From Arachnopeziza araneosa (Eukaryota; Ascomycota; Leotiomycetes; Helotiales; Arachnopezizaceae), in assembly GCA_003988855.1 (NCBI GenBank), contig QYAI01000040.1:62001-126000 (forward strand): DNA of 64,000 nucleotides. Direction: 5' to 3'. The notes below the pieces were generated by a model. It was given only the letters and a program-made list of their open reading frames with translations, ran no database searches and was not told where the DNA came from. How positions within the stretch are numbered: the first letter of the stretch is position 1; each line of letters begins with the position of its first letter. Shown in pieces: positions 9,698-20,976 of this stretch. A program made the translations under genes and the position numbers.

Positions 9698-12121
9698 TCA
9701 ATCTCCTCTGTAACCACTTTCACCTCTTTTTGACCGAAGACTCATATTTCCCCAAACGCGACTCATCTTCTTCCTTAAGCTTTGTGGCTGCTTGTGCCCC
9801 TCCTCAACCTCAGCCACTTTTCGTCGTAGCATGACCTGGGAAAGTCTCTTTCTAAGACCAAAATGTTTCAGTCTCGAAGAAGAGTCACGTCGAGACGATT
9901 GGTTGAGATGCTCTAATTTTACCTTAGCGTCTTGCAACGCCAATTGGCAACCATCATTGAACAGAGAATAGTCTTCATTACCATCAGAACTACTCTTTCT
10001 CGTTTCGTAAGCGAGTCCCGGTTTCATTCTTGAAATGTTCAGCATTGCTGAATTGATAGACACTGTAGACGCTGAGGAAGGATGGAAGAGTACAGATCTC
10101 GATTGGTAGGGTGTAATATCTGGAATTGGCGTGAGTCTCCTTTGTGGGGTTACCTTTCTAGGAGTCGATATTGCCTTGGTGAGAGTAACAATGCTGTCTT
10201 TTGTCTCGGTGGAGAGGAGACTTGATTCAGCGCTCGAGGAGCTCTTGGAGTGGTCAGATAATCTAGATCTCATATAGATTCCAGAGTTGGTCGACGCTTT
10301 CTTGTCATCGCTCGAGGGTTTTTCAGAAAGCGCGAGGACTCGCTGGACTGAGGGGGCCAGAGAAGCACTGTTTGCAGGTTGAGGGCTGGGAAGAGTCCTA
10401 AGTGGTAGTTTTGTACGTATTTCCAATGCTCTAAACTCATGGAAAGGAGAAGCTCTAGGAAGCGAGGCTGCAGAGTGGGATGGTGTACCAGCGCGATTAG
10501 GACTAGATTTATCTTCAACACGCGGTCTTTCTGGTAAAGATATCATCTCGTAAACGGTGGCGTGGTCTCGAGCGTTGTTGGTTGATGGATGATGAACTTC
10601 ACCCTTTGACTCTACGTCCGAGCTGGAGCTTCCACTCGCCATATTGTGAAGGTACTGGGCAACCTCAGCAACTACGGCTGGGGTGAAGTCATTCCCGAGA
10701 GACTTCAGGTGCTCTGAAGCCGGCTTGACCCAAATTTCATGCTCGTTGGAGCTGACCGAAGACCCAGAAGTCTTCGACTTGACATCTAATTCCAAGACTG
10801 AGATAGTATCCTCCTTCTTGGCATTGGCTTGATCGGAAGAGGGGATTACGATTTTAGTCTCCCGTTTTTCAGCTAGTACATATTTTTGGATGAAAGAAGA
10901 TCGTGCAGTGATTGGCAAAGACACAAAATCTTCAATATCAGTGGCTGAAAATGGTGTTTGGTGTAGTTGGGCCACCATTAATAGTTGACCTCTGTGGTAA
11001 TCCCTGACATATGCCTTTTGGTCTTCGTCCGACATCCATTCAAAAGAATGGACAAGATCGTTACTAACAGTGCCATGGTAGATGCCTGCATCTGCTAGCA
11101 TTGAGTATGCATCCATCCACCTTCTGATAGAACGGTGTGCGACAGGTATGACGTTATTCTCAAGCCAAGTATGAGTTTCATTACCCTGACTGCACACAAG
11201 TCTTACAAACTCAGGTTCTATAAGATCCAATGGATGTAGAAAATGTTCTTGAAGCACGTGTATTGCTCCATCCCAAAGAACTCCTTGACGACGTTGGAAT
11301 TGCTCACGAGCCACAGAAGGGTGGTTATAATCGGCGACAGCGGCAAAGAAAGCCTGCTGGTCCTTGAAATCAAGACCAGGAGTGACCGGCGGGGTCATTG
11401 GAAGATCGTCAAATGGATCCCCGCTATCTTCAGAAGAATGAGCCAAGTCTCTCATGTCGTCAGCAAAAGGATTGGAAGCAGAGAGCGCAGACTGGTTGAT
11501 AGTAGCTGTCTCACTTCCCTCTTCGGAAGTATGAACTGACTCCAGGCTGGTATCTTGGTTTTTTTCGCCGAAACATTGCATACCGTCGATAGTCGGCAGA
11601 GACTCAATAGTATTGCCAATAAACGGGCTCCCAGTTAGGACAGGAGGAAAAATCGCAAATTCAAGGGTAGCTGGAGGTTGCTGATCTGTTGAAAGTACAC
11701 CAATCATCCTTCGCCTTGTGGTAAGAATATCCTCTCTGACAGCTCCATCAGAGACCCGAGGGTCCTTGTTCCAAATTTGGTATCCATCATGTTCATAGCC
11801 ATTATCCTGTGGTACTGCGTCACCTTTCAAAGCCGAGCAATACCTTTTCATAGTGGGCGCGGCTCTTGGCTTCTTCCCTCGCCGAGTGAAATACCATCTT
11901 CGGAGGCCTCTTCGCAACTCTGGGACAGGTTTCGGGGCAGGCATTTCGACAAGGTCACGATCTATAAGAAGCGGAGCTGCAGCGCCTTCGCTGAGCAAAG
12001 ATTCAGCGCTTGAGTCTCGTTTTCCTCTATTTATACTAGCGGAGTTGCCAGGTTTCAAATAGAAGTCATAATCCATCACAGGAAAGTCTGAAGATGGGAA
12101 AGCCCAAATGTTTTCCGGCAT
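9698..12121 (-). CDS. Large Ser-rich protein of unknown function (807 aa)
   Basis: A single uninterrupted reading frame of 807 codons, far longer than chance allows. I do not recognise a family. The best-ordered part is about residues 250-440: predicted helices containing REQFQRRQGVLWDGAIHVLQ, a Trp/His-rich stretch (HTWLENNVIPVAHRSIRRWM), and SIEWMSDEDQ-like acidic turns. The rest is rich in Ser, Pro, Asp and Glu, looks disordered, and has many SP/TP sites that kinases could use. The last 60 residues are strongly basic with three RKR/RKK clusters (RKRLSQVMLRRK, SLRKKMSRVW), possibly a nuclear or membrane-binding tail. No signal peptide or membrane segment is visible. It is either a lineage-restricted protein or a diverged regulator. 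Confidence 0.8.
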   Translation of the reverse strand: MPENIWAFPSSDFPVMDYDFYLKPGNSASINRGKRDSSAESLLSEGAAAPLLIDRDLVEMPAPKPVPELRRGLRRWYFTRRGKKPRAAPTMKRYCSALKGDAVPQDNGYEHDGYQIWNKDPRVSDGAVREDILTTRRRMIGVLSTDQQPPATLEFAIFPPVLTGSPFIGNTIESLPTIDGMQCFGEKNQDTSLESVHTSEEGSETATINQSALSASNPFADDMRDLAHSSEDSGDPFDDLPMTPPVTPGLDFKDQQAFFAAVADYNHPSVAREQFQRRQGVLWDGAIHVLQEHFLHPLDLIEPEFVRLVCSQGNETHTWLENNVIPVAHRSIRRWMDAYSMLADAGIYHGTVSNDLVHSFEWMSDEDQKAYVRDYHRGQLLMVAQLHQTPFSATDIEDFVSLPITARSSFIQKYVLAEKRETKIVIPSSDQANAKKEDTISVLELDVKSKTSGSSVSSNEHEIWVKPASEHLKSLGNDFTPAVVAEVAQYLHNMASGSSSSDVESKGEVHHPSTNNARDHATVYEMISLPERPRVEDKSSPNRAGTPSHSAASLPRASPFHEFRALEIRTKLPLRTLPSPQPANSASLAPSVQRVLALSEKPSSDDKKASTNSGIYMRSRLSDHSKSSSSAESSLLSTETKDSIVTLTKAISTPRKVTPQRRLTPIPDITPYQSRSVLFHPSSASTVSINSAMLNISRMKPGLAYETRKSSSDGNEDYSLFNDGCQLALQDAKVKLEHLNQSSRRDSSSRLKHFGLRKRLSQVMLRRKVAEVEEGHKQPQSLRKKMSRVWGNMSLRSKRGESGYRGD

Positions 12122-12509
12122 TGGCCCACAGGAGAATATAGGAGAGATTTATCAAGAGGACTTTGGCGTCTGCACACTTCAGTTGAGGAAAGGCTCATTT
12201 ATCGCCCCGACTTTCGCTTCAAATAAGCTACTCTCTGGCGGTGTTGTATCGAATATCGTGATAATTCTTGAGCGGTGAATGTAGCTAACAGAGCGAGAGG
12301 ATGTATTGTGAATGATTGGTAGAGATATACCAGCGAAAGTCGAATACAACAAAAGCACTTGTCCCAAAAAAAGTTGTTGATGGTTGCTTGAGACAATCAC
12401 ATTCGATCAGAGAATGTAATGGTCAAGGTCTGAGGGTCGTAGGGCAGATTGCTCCTTCCTCTAGTACTTGTCGTTGTGCACCAAGTGTGTATCGCTCCTG
12501 CTATTATTC

Positions 12510-12757
12510 CTAATTCTTCTTCGCCAATGGATCGCTCGCCCGAGGCAGACCAATTCTCCTTTATCTGCTATTAGCTATCACTGCTTGTAGAATGACTTTG
12601 CAGACACCCACCTGAATCCAGCATCAATCGTCTGCTGTGTGCTCTGGCCCATCTCTTTTTCTTCCCGGTTGATGCGCGTTGCGGCTGCGGATAGCCCAAT
12701 GAATACTGCAAATATCGGGTCCCCGACCTTGGAAATGAGATGGATTGGAGAAGGCAT
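12510..12757 (-). CDS. NCE101: Nce101-type small membrane protein
   Basis: A 64-residue gene easily missed because each exon is short. Exons are 12612-12757 and 12510-12558. The protein begins MPSPIHLISKVGDPIFAVFI and continues with GLSAAATRINREEKEMGQST, then GFRRIGLP, ending KKN. The pattern of one hydrophobic helix followed by RINREEKE...G.S matches the Nce101 (non-classical export protein 1) family. In yeast the family was linked to secretion of proteins lacking a signal peptide, and its molecular role is poorly defined. The second exon is accepted because the splice at 12558 restores the conserved FRRIGL turn, whereas the nearer AG sites lead directly to a stop. The whole family is this short. 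Confidence 0.88.
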
Positions 12758-13073
12758 AGTGATTGTTTGGAATATGGGGATTGCGTTCCTTTAAAAAGTT
12801 GGAGAGTGATGGTTCTTTAGGGAAGGCCAGAGCGCTTCGAGGTCGGCGGGAGGTCCCCAAATCTTGGAGAGCTATGCGCGTCACATGATACGATACCTTT
12901 TTATGGACCCCAATCGAGAATGCTCTAGTAAAGGTTACAGAGGCGAGTTATGGCTTGTTAATCTGGCAAGTACAAGATATATACAGAGAACGACATAATT
13001 ATAAATCTAGCCACACAACGCCGTTTTCCATTCCCAACCATTGTCTACTTTTCCTTGTACACCTGATGGACAC
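12758..13073. other. Short intergenic region between NCE101 and the carrier gene
   Basis: 316 bases with no open frame of note. It must hold the NCE101 promoter and the 3' untranslated region of the neighbouring carrier gene. Confidence 0.4.
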
Positions 13074-14361
13074 TTATTTCTTGGACAAAGCAATATCAAA
13101 TGCTGGAATCAAAGTCTGAGCAAGCCAGAATGAGAAAACCAACTTCGGACCAGTCATAAGAAGCTAGGGATGTTAGTAAGGAATTTTGAAGGGGAAGACG
13201 TTACTCTACCTTTGGTACTAATCCCTTAAAGAAACTTGTAATGCCCTCATTCTTCATCATATTGCCAACTATTTTGAATCCACTTTCAGGGTTATCAAAG
13301 TTTCGGTTCTGAATTCGTGTCTTGACAACATCGAGAGGTGCGGAGACCAATAAAGACGCCGAAGCACCAGCAATGGATGCTATAAAGTTTTGGAACCAGG
13401 TAGCCTTGTTATAGTCGCTAAGTCCGTAAAGGTAACCTTTGGTAAATGCAGAGCCACCGAAGAGCTAATTCACTGTCAGCACAGGACAAAATCAAGGATG
13501 AAACGGAAACTAACAGCAAAAGAACCTGGAGCGTTTCTGGCAGCGGTCCATCCCCAACCTCGGTATAATCCAAAACCCTCATCTCTTACAATAGCAAGAA
13601 CACCACGTCCACGGAAAGCTTCGGGATTTGTTTGTCGTTTGATTTTGAGGACATCGAGAGGAAGTAGGACAATTTCGCCAATACCAATCAAGCTAGCTTT
13701 GGTCAGTCCATGAAGATCTGCCGTTGATGTCCCAGTATAACATACCTTCCAGCGCACGAGTGAAGCATAGCCTTGCCGGTCTTAGGGCCGAATGTTTGAT
13801 CAAAAGTCGTACCATAGTGCTTAGACAAGAAATCTCTCATGAAAGGCTGCCCGCCATACTTGTAAACTCGTTGCAGAACCTACGACGACGTTAACACTGC
13901 AGGAGGAAATCAATAAGTATTTCGATTATTGACCTTGTATCCAGCAGCATATCCAAGTCCTGGAAATAACGAAAAGAACTTCTTGCCAACTGGGGCAGTG
14001 GCCTTGTCCTTGAAGATAACTGTATTTAATTGAGCTGCTGAGGTGATCTAGTAGGTTTAGCATCTACTACTACTATGGCGTATCGAATGTGCTCTACCTT
14101 TCCTTGATTGCTCATCAACCGCTTTGCAATTGTGTCGACCTTCGAGTGGGTTAGAATTAGTTTCCAAGTTTAAACAGCAAGTGAACGCACAGGATGGAAC
14201 ACAGCAAGCTCAGCAATACCAGCAGAACCTTTATACTATTAGAATTCGTTCTGATTGATACACCGACAATCTTGTGGCATACCTGAACCCAGCAATCTTG
14301 CCAAGGTTGATTCCCTCTTGTAGTCTTTCGAGGCTGACCCAGCCGGTGCAATTGGAGACAT
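13074..14361 (-). CDS. GGC1: Mitochondrial GTP/GDP carrier (Ggc1/Yhm1)
   Basis: Inner-membrane carrier that exchanges GTP for GDP and affects mitochondrial iron handling. Eight exons: 14283-14361, 14191-14228, 14098-14139, 13934-14047, 13746-13879, 13515-13692, 13210-13464 and 13074-13163; 309 residues. Three carrier signatures are visible: FHPVDTIAKRLM, LPLDVLKIKRQT and SAPLDVVKTRIQNR, each with the Px[DE]xx[KR] core. Ggc1-specific stretches include GWGWTAARNAPGSFALFGG, SLFPGLGYAAGYKVLQRVYK and the C-terminal TGPKLVFSFWLAQTLIP. The first motif is interrupted by intron 2, directly after FHP. The start at 14361 gives the MSPIAPAGSASKDYKRES leader common in filamentous fungi. Family certain; orthology to Ggc1 strong. 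Confidence 0.96.
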
Positions 14362-14670
14362 TATGGCGGAAGACACTGCAATTGAGACTTCTTCGTTGGT
14401 TGTGGTTGAGGGAATGACTGAGAACTAACGATTCCACACGTCTCGGAGATAATTATCTGATTTGGTCAGAAAGGTCGCAAAGCACGAAATCTTCAAACTT
14501 TTTTTTTATCGCGTGCATGACGGACCAGATCCTCTTTCTGCAGCCTCCTTAGCCAGAGCTTGGGCCACACACGAGTAACTCCCCTGTCACGGACCCTCCC
14601 TCTTTCTCCACACTTTGTTTATGAATTCCTTAAGTCTTGCGGATATTTACTGAAAACACAGAGAACGCGA

Positions 14671-16084
14671 ATGATTGAATTATCACAGCTTTATCGAGAT
14701 CTACAACAACCAGGCCTTAAGGGTCGACTCGCAAGTGAAAATAGCACTGACAGCTTGCGATATTACCAGATCTTACCTGATCCAACACAAAAGAAATCGC
14801 TCCTTGATAAGCTATCCCCTTCGGTTTTCCAGCCTCTGAAAGAAAAATCAATTACTCGTGTTCAGGTCTTGCTCTGCGTCGTTAAAATTGTAGTCGCCGT
14901 GCAAAGTCATGCCTCGCCGCCTCCCTTTCAACCTCTTCGGAACAGGTCCGTAATCTTCTCATCTTACGTTGCACAAGCTCATACTTTTAGCTGCTGAAAA
15001 TGGTGCTTCTGGTCCGTTTTCTCACTTGTCACAGCAATATCGTGATAATCTGGTTGATCTTACCAAGAGCTTCGGCGAGATTGATATTGTGATCAGAAAG
15101 AAGATCGAACTTAATGAAAATTCATTATTCATCACGAACCACCAATTAGGAACCGGACTAGATCGAGGGTAGAAAAATGTCTCTTGGTACCAAGATCTCT
15201 TAAGCTCAATTGATGCAGTCTCAAATACTAGTGAGAAATCGGAAGAAGAGTTGCTCCAAGCCCTGGACGAGCAGAACTTAAGAAGAAGCAATGAAGCATA
15301 GATGACCGCTGCTAGAGACCTTTTGCGGTATCAAGGGATATCCAATGAGAGTTTTAATTGGAGCTAGGCTAAGCAACGTGCTCTTTTAATCCTCCAACTA
15401 GGCACGGAAGCGCTAAAAGCTTTTTCTGCTGCAAATGAGGAGCTGATGCGGCATGGGCTGAAGGACATTCGACGTGGCATCAAGCTTAAGTTTTTATTTT
15501 TGAAAGGCTTTGAAACAGTATATAATAAAAAATCGGCCAGGGAAAGTAATGCAAATGAGCCCCCAGTCTACTATTTAAGCCAGGATTCAAAAGACGATCC
15601 TCAAGTGTCGGCCAGGCGGAGACGAGAACAGCAAGATGTAGATACTGCCATTTTTACCCCTCTCACATCTACTTTCTGACCTTCCTTTTAGCTCAATGTA
15701 AATCTTGCCGCCGCTGTGTTCGTAACGATATTCGTTTCGTCTATTCCACTGATCCTCGCGTGGCATCAGGCCTCCGAGTCTTCAGGCCCAGTATTCGATG
15801 CGGACTTCTATCTCCTCATTCAAAACTCAATCATGCAGCTTCTCGGAATTTTCACCGCCATGTATCCGATCTATAGAAGTTCAGATATGAGTGCCTGGAG
15901 GTGGGCTCGAGCTTTTACCGTCCTTGGAGCAGTATGTGTTTTGGCTAGCATGGTGTTTTACCCCTACCTTCCTACCATGTGGTCAGCCCTCGCAAGTTTC
16001 TTTGGAGCTGCTTGTCAGGCAGCTATGGCTTGCTTGCTAGCTATGATGGTTAAGGCAACAAAGGGAGGGATCAAACAGGATTAG
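14671..16084 (+). pseudogene. Decayed gene for a C-terminally membrane-anchored protein
   Basis: A reading frame of good coding quality runs from MIELSQLYRDLQQPG at 14671, with a probable intron between about 14865 and 14990, to a C-terminal exon (15692-16084) with three hydrophobic segments. In the central exon, from about 14993 to 15679, the same frame is interrupted by TAG at 15170, 15299 and 15365. The flanking sequence keeps sense in one frame throughout (for example QALDEQNLRRS before the second stop and LLRYQGISNESFNW after it). A splice AG at 15690-15691 links to LNVNLAAAVFVTIF. I do not recognise the family. All three stops are TAG, which could derive from CAG by C-to-T change. It could be a pseudogene or, less likely, an intact gene with unrecognised introns spanning the stops. 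Confidence 0.6.
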
Positions 16085-16621
16085 ACCCACATTGCCTATT
16101 CATATGATTCCTAGGTCTTGATATCTACTCAACACGGGCATGGGGCAATCTGTTCATCCATCGTGAGAAAGCTGAAAAGCCGCAATTGATGGCTGGTTCC
16201 GATATTCAATACCAGGATCATCATTTGTTTAACTTTATCTCGGACAAGCTATCTACAATATCGTCCTTTTCTAAAGTTTATTAACACGTTGATAGTCAGC
16301 TTTATCCCCAGAAGTCCCCTCTATCCCTCTAATATCCTGAAAACCCAAGGATCGCCAAGATCGTAACATTAAAAGCGGCTGCACAACTCCTATAGCATTG
16401 AAGTTTGAAATATTAGTGTTCACCATGATAAAATATTCTTCTCTCTTTCCAAACTTCTTCATCAATAACCGAATTCTACAACTTGCCCAAACCACCTACC
16501 AGAGATACCGTCTTGACAAACTCGCTGCTGTGCAAAGTACCAATCTGATCACCGACATAAATAATATCAAGCGCCCAATTCGCCCAGGCACCATAATAGC
16601 GTTCATTTTACCCTGCTCTTG

Positions 16622-16882
16622 ATACCACTCTCCTCGATTATCGGCACACTTGAGAGATCCAGAGAAAAACGGCCGGTATTATCAGTCGTTACACCTGGTA
16701 ACCAGGCACTAGTAATCCTCAAAGTCCCTCCAGAAAGTTCTCAACCGCAAGAATGGTTATGGCGGTTGAGGATGTACGAGACGTGAGGTCGGCAAAGCAA
16801 GTTCCGACATGTTCTCTCCCAGCTCGACGAAGAGTCTCTGGAAGTAATGAAACTTGAGTCGTTGGCTTTCAGAGGGTTTTAA
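16622..16882 (+). pseudogene. Possible coding remnant
   Basis: One frame here reads like protein for 86 codons, including GNQALVILKVPPESSQPQEW, then SKFRHVLSQLDEESLEVMKL, ending FRGF. A TGA at about codon 55 breaks it. A CGA codon would need one C-to-T change to give this stop. There is no good start and no recognised family. It may be the eroded 3' end of a lost gene or simply a chance open frame. Treat as weak. Confidence 0.25.
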
Positions 16883-18130
16883 CTTAGCTGCTATGTAGGT
16901 AAGGTGGCATATGTCCGATTTAAATAACCGTGGAGAACGTAGAGTTTCAAGTTTGAAGAGAGTGAGACAAATCTCTCGACTTGTACATGTGCGAGTTCGT
17001 GTAATCAGTCAACATAGTACAACATGAGGCTTGAGATGATATCTTTATCGACTATCAAATTGTCTTTTACCATTCCTTGTTAGCAACAGAGGTCCAAACG
17101 CAAAATGATAGTCATGTTATGATAACACAGTTTCCCTCTCGAGGTTGATCCCTGTTTAATGCACTGGAGACTTCTCTATCTTCCGCGTTGAATCCAAGCT
17201 CATACGTCCTTTTCTTTCTTACATTTCTTCTTACACGGAAAAGCCAATCCTCATCGTGAATTGCCTCCTTTCTCGCGTTCAAGGTGAACCATAGAGCAGC
17301 TGATCACAACGGCGCCAAGCTCCGTGTACGAGTTTAGCCATCGCCCTCCACAAGGCATCCTGTGACACCTCCGAATCCCATCGCAGCTGCATCTAAATTG
17401 CATCCAGGGTGCGTTATGAGCTAGCTGGCACCTTAAATTATATTAAATAGGGATGATTGGGAATAGCCGAGAACAACCTTCTTTGTACAGTGGTGCATCT
17501 TTCCATGCTGGATCTCCACATGGTGGCCTGGGTTCCAAAGCTATTGAAATATTTTTCAATTTTCTGTCAATGGTTTCGGTCGTAATGGAGTCAAATTGAT
17601 TCATTATCTCTTGCTTGAATAATACAGTACAAAGGACCTGTAGATTTTATTTGTGCTTCGCTGAACCTTTCATATACAGCTCTGCTTGACGCGCCAAAAA
17701 CCACATACAGAAGCGGCTGCAGAAGCTTAATATCAACGGTAATAAAAATTCGAAATCTCAATCTTCCGTTGAGGAACATAGATTTATCCGCTTTGAGAAG
17801 TTGAGCGTTGGAAGGAGGTGTTGGTCAAGTCCTTGTTCTCAACGACCGCATCTGGGGATCATGGCTGAGAATTGTTTGACTACTCTTAACTCTAGGGGTT
17901 TCTCTTCCGTCTGCATTACCTCTTGCTATTATTGCGTCTAAATAATAATAACCAGAATTCCAGATTTCACATATTTTCCTACCTCACGTCCGACTGTAGC
18001 AGGTTATTTGAAGATGATAGTAGAAAATGATGGCACGATTAGGAGTGTAATTGGTTGGATCACAGGATTGGTTTTGCTTGTAAGAGGCTCTATCATTTCC
18101 TCAAGGAGAGAAAGGTGTTTATGGCAATGG

Positions 18131-18340
18131 TTAGCACAGGGTCATTAACGAGAAGAACATGCCTCCCGCTCCTAGCGTAAAAGCGACGCCGCCTCCCAGG
18201 TATACCAAGGAGTCCATAAATCGACAGGACCGGTAACTCGGAAGCCGGTCATCCTCAAGATCTGGGCACATGTTGCGGCGTAACCATATATTGGACTTGA
18301 GATGAGATGGTAGAAGGACGGGTGCTTTTGGGGTACCCAA
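18131..18340 (-). other. Doubtful small reading frame with one hydrophobic segment
   Basis: A 69-codon frame ending with a Gly-rich hydrophobic stretch (LVYLGGGVAFTLGAGGMFF) after an acidic turn (CPDLEDDRLP). The layout, a short polar part then one or two Gly-rich membrane segments, resembles small fungal mitochondrial membrane proteins, but the Cys pair expected for the best-known such family is missing. No clear splice partner was found. It may be a relic or chance. Confidence 0.18.
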
Positions 18341-19837
18341 GAATGGTTGATGATCTCGTGTGCATGTTCTGACGTAGTTGGCAATATAATGGGATATAGT
18401 ATTCTAGCAGGTTCTTTCTAATAGAGAAGATCTATATCTGTTGAAATATCTAAGGTCAAAGTTTCACACGCAGAATGCAAAACTCTGAGACTTGTGTAGG
18501 ATCTCGTTGAACTTCATAGACCCGATACAGTTACCAATACTCGCTTTCATTTGTGAACATAACAATTCGAGTCTAGCTTGTTTCTCTAATCCCATTTTGT
18601 CTATTATATCCCTTTCAGAACATCTCAATAACAAAGCGTCTCAGAATACCTCCCGGAGACGCGTCCTGCACCGTCTCCCCTCTCAAGCTAGCCTTCCCAA
18701 ATTTGATTACAGAATCATCCCCTGTAGGTATCGTCGTCATCAGAGTACTTGTGCCGATCCATCCCTCTCGAGTGCTCACTCCGAGCATGGCATCCAGAAA
18801 GCCAGGTTTTCCCAGTGGTGTTATATTCCTATGCTAGACGGAGCATGCCGCGCAGGCTCGGCTACGATTATTAAGCGAGGATGAAAAGGGGTATGCATAT
18901 TTGGAACGCAGGCGGCGGAGAGGGACACAGGGAACGGAAGATTCCCTTCCCAGGCATGCGATACGTCACCTCGTTGACAAAGTACCGGCGTCATGTAGTC
19001 CAACGTGAGATGGCTTGGGTATATCATGGTTGTTATTGCATGTTTCACCAACTCTTTCAAAGGGATTGAGCACCATTGGCTGAGTGTTGCAAATATTACC
19101 TCGCGCGAAGGGATGAGCAGACACACCGAAGAATACCTGTGGCTCTGATTAGTTGAGGGAGGGACTATAATTACACTTTTATTTTTAAGAGCTGTGAAGC
19201 AACTTGGACCCAACCTGGGACGTCGAGATGGAATTAGACGAGGAAAGCGGCATTCCATGATGCCATTCGTCCCCAGCAATCAGAGTGCGATGCAAGCAGG
19301 TCGCTCATGAGTTCCCGCCTTCAACACCACGCCATCCACAGCCAACCGATCCAAGACATTCCTTGCCGCGGTAAGAGCGCCGCGCCGCTGCTCCCTCACC
19401 GCATCTCGCTCAGAATCCCAACCAGGGGACATGGGACCAGCTTGGCCAGCGTTTGTGAGGGTTGGAGGTCCGCCGGACTGGTGACAAGTGGTGCCGCTCA
19501 GCGCCCCGATCATGGATCTTGATTGTGGGGAAGGCGGAGAGATGGGCTGAGCTGAGCGTCGCCCGACGGCCAAGCGGCCGCAGGGATTGCAAACGGCTCT
19601 TCCCGCAAACGGGCGCATGCAGCGCGATAAGACAGGGGGGAGCCAGCCGACGAGAGAAGCGGCTGTCGAGTTCTGTTGTTGTTGTTGACTCTGGCCATGT
19701 CTGTCGTGTCTGTCGTGTCTGTAGGATGACGCCGATGCGCTTGACGAGGGGCAGGAGGCCAAGGGCAGACTCGTGCCCCGCCACAGAGGTGGGGGCCGAA
19801 TCTAGAAAGTGGGATCCCCTTCATCTCAGCTCAGCCC

Positions 19838-20812
19838 GTGAAGAAAAGTGCCCTTCGTATCATCCAGCTCCTCCAATCCGCTGCAGAATTAGGCGCACAA
19901 ATCGTCCTTTTTCCCGAAGTGGCGCTCACCACGTTCTCTCCCCCGATATCTCATTTCGTCCCGAGAAGAACTGGTCCAGTATTTGGATCCCGCCGACACC
20001 ATCACGACTGCATCCAACACGAAGGCCCTAGTCGACAAGGCGAAGAGACGAGCGATTGATACCACCGTTGGCTTTGTTGAGCGTGCTGCCAATGGGAGGA
20101 TACCACACTTGTGTATACGACTCAGCCAAGAAAGGGAATGCATTTGCCAAGTACAGAAAGGTTCATCTCCCAGGCACACACGAGCCATTTGAGAATCTAG
20201 ATGCGGTGAACCAGCTCGAAAAGCGGTATTTTAGTCCCGGGAACCTGGGCTTCGAAGTATTCAGGACCCCAGGCTTGATTGATGGCGTACCGAAGTAGGG
20301 TGGTATTGAGCAGGGCAGAGGTGACCCGAGTCTGGCCATGATGATTTGTAATGATACGCGGTGGGCGGAGGCGTGGAGATGTTACGGGCTACAAGGCGTG
20401 GAAGTTGTTCGACGTGGTTACAGCACCGCGGGTTGGGCACCGGATCTTGGGAACACGAAAACCAATGACGGGCGAAGAAGGCGAGGAGGAAGCTGTCTCT
20501 CAACACCAATTGGTAATGAAGGCTAATTCGTATATGAATAGCTGCTTTAGCGTCAGTGCTGCGAAAGCAGGCCTGGAAGATGGGAAGCTCGACTTGATAG
20601 GTGGTAGCTGTATAACTTCTCCTAAAGGACATATCCTTGCAGAGGCAAAAACCAAGGGCGACGAGATCGTACTTGCTGAGATTGACTTGGAACGTTGTAG
20701 ACAGGGAAGAGAGAAGACCTTTGATTTTGCAAGGCATAGAAGGATTGGTCAGGAAGAACCTCATAGTAGAGCAAACCGGGGGTCGTTGAGCCAAATCTCT
20801 TGTAGAGAATAG
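19838..20812 (+). pseudogene. Broken N-carbamoyl-D-amino-acid hydrolase (nitrilase family)
   Basis: Members of this family hydrolyse N-carbamoyl amino acids to the free amino acid, CO2 and ammonia. The relic keeps all three catalytic landmarks: Glu in LFPEVALTTF, Lys in YRKVHLPGTHEP and Cys in MMICNDTRW, plus EKRYFSPGNLGFEVFRTPG and MKANSYMNSCFSVSAAKAG. They lie in different frames. The frame changes near 19940 (C run after FS), near 20090 (after FVERAANG), hits a TAG at 20296, and changes again near 20450 after GWAPDL; another shift near 20745 spoils the C-terminus. No intron pattern repairs all of these. The N-terminal 10-20 residues are not evident. It faces the hydantoin-racemase-like gene tail to tail, 164 bases away, which supports the assignment. 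Confidence 0.88.
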
Positions 20813-20976
20813 AGACAAGAACATAGAAACATGTGTGAAAATCAAGAACCGGTCAACAGATTTTCAGTATTGTGACAAACCCAATTGTACGACGCTGAAA
20901 TCTTGATGAATATAAATACACCGCGCTCGGCCCATGTATGATTGAAATGTTGAGGGTTTGACTCAAAGACGGTTTA

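Larger units (their letters stand above)
16085..19837. other. Gene-poor, decayed interval
   Basis: About 3.7 kb with no intact gene I can support. It contains the coding scrap at 16622-16882 and a doubtful small frame near 18131-18340, listed separately. The first 2.7 kb are AT-rich; from about 19270 the sequence becomes GC-rich, producing long overlapping open frames on both strands that look like composition artefacts. Confidence 0.5.

Noticed and set aside
19280..19824. Overlapping minus-strand frames up to 160 codons
   Set aside because: GC-rich low-complexity sequence gives open frames in several phases at once, and none has a recognisable domain.
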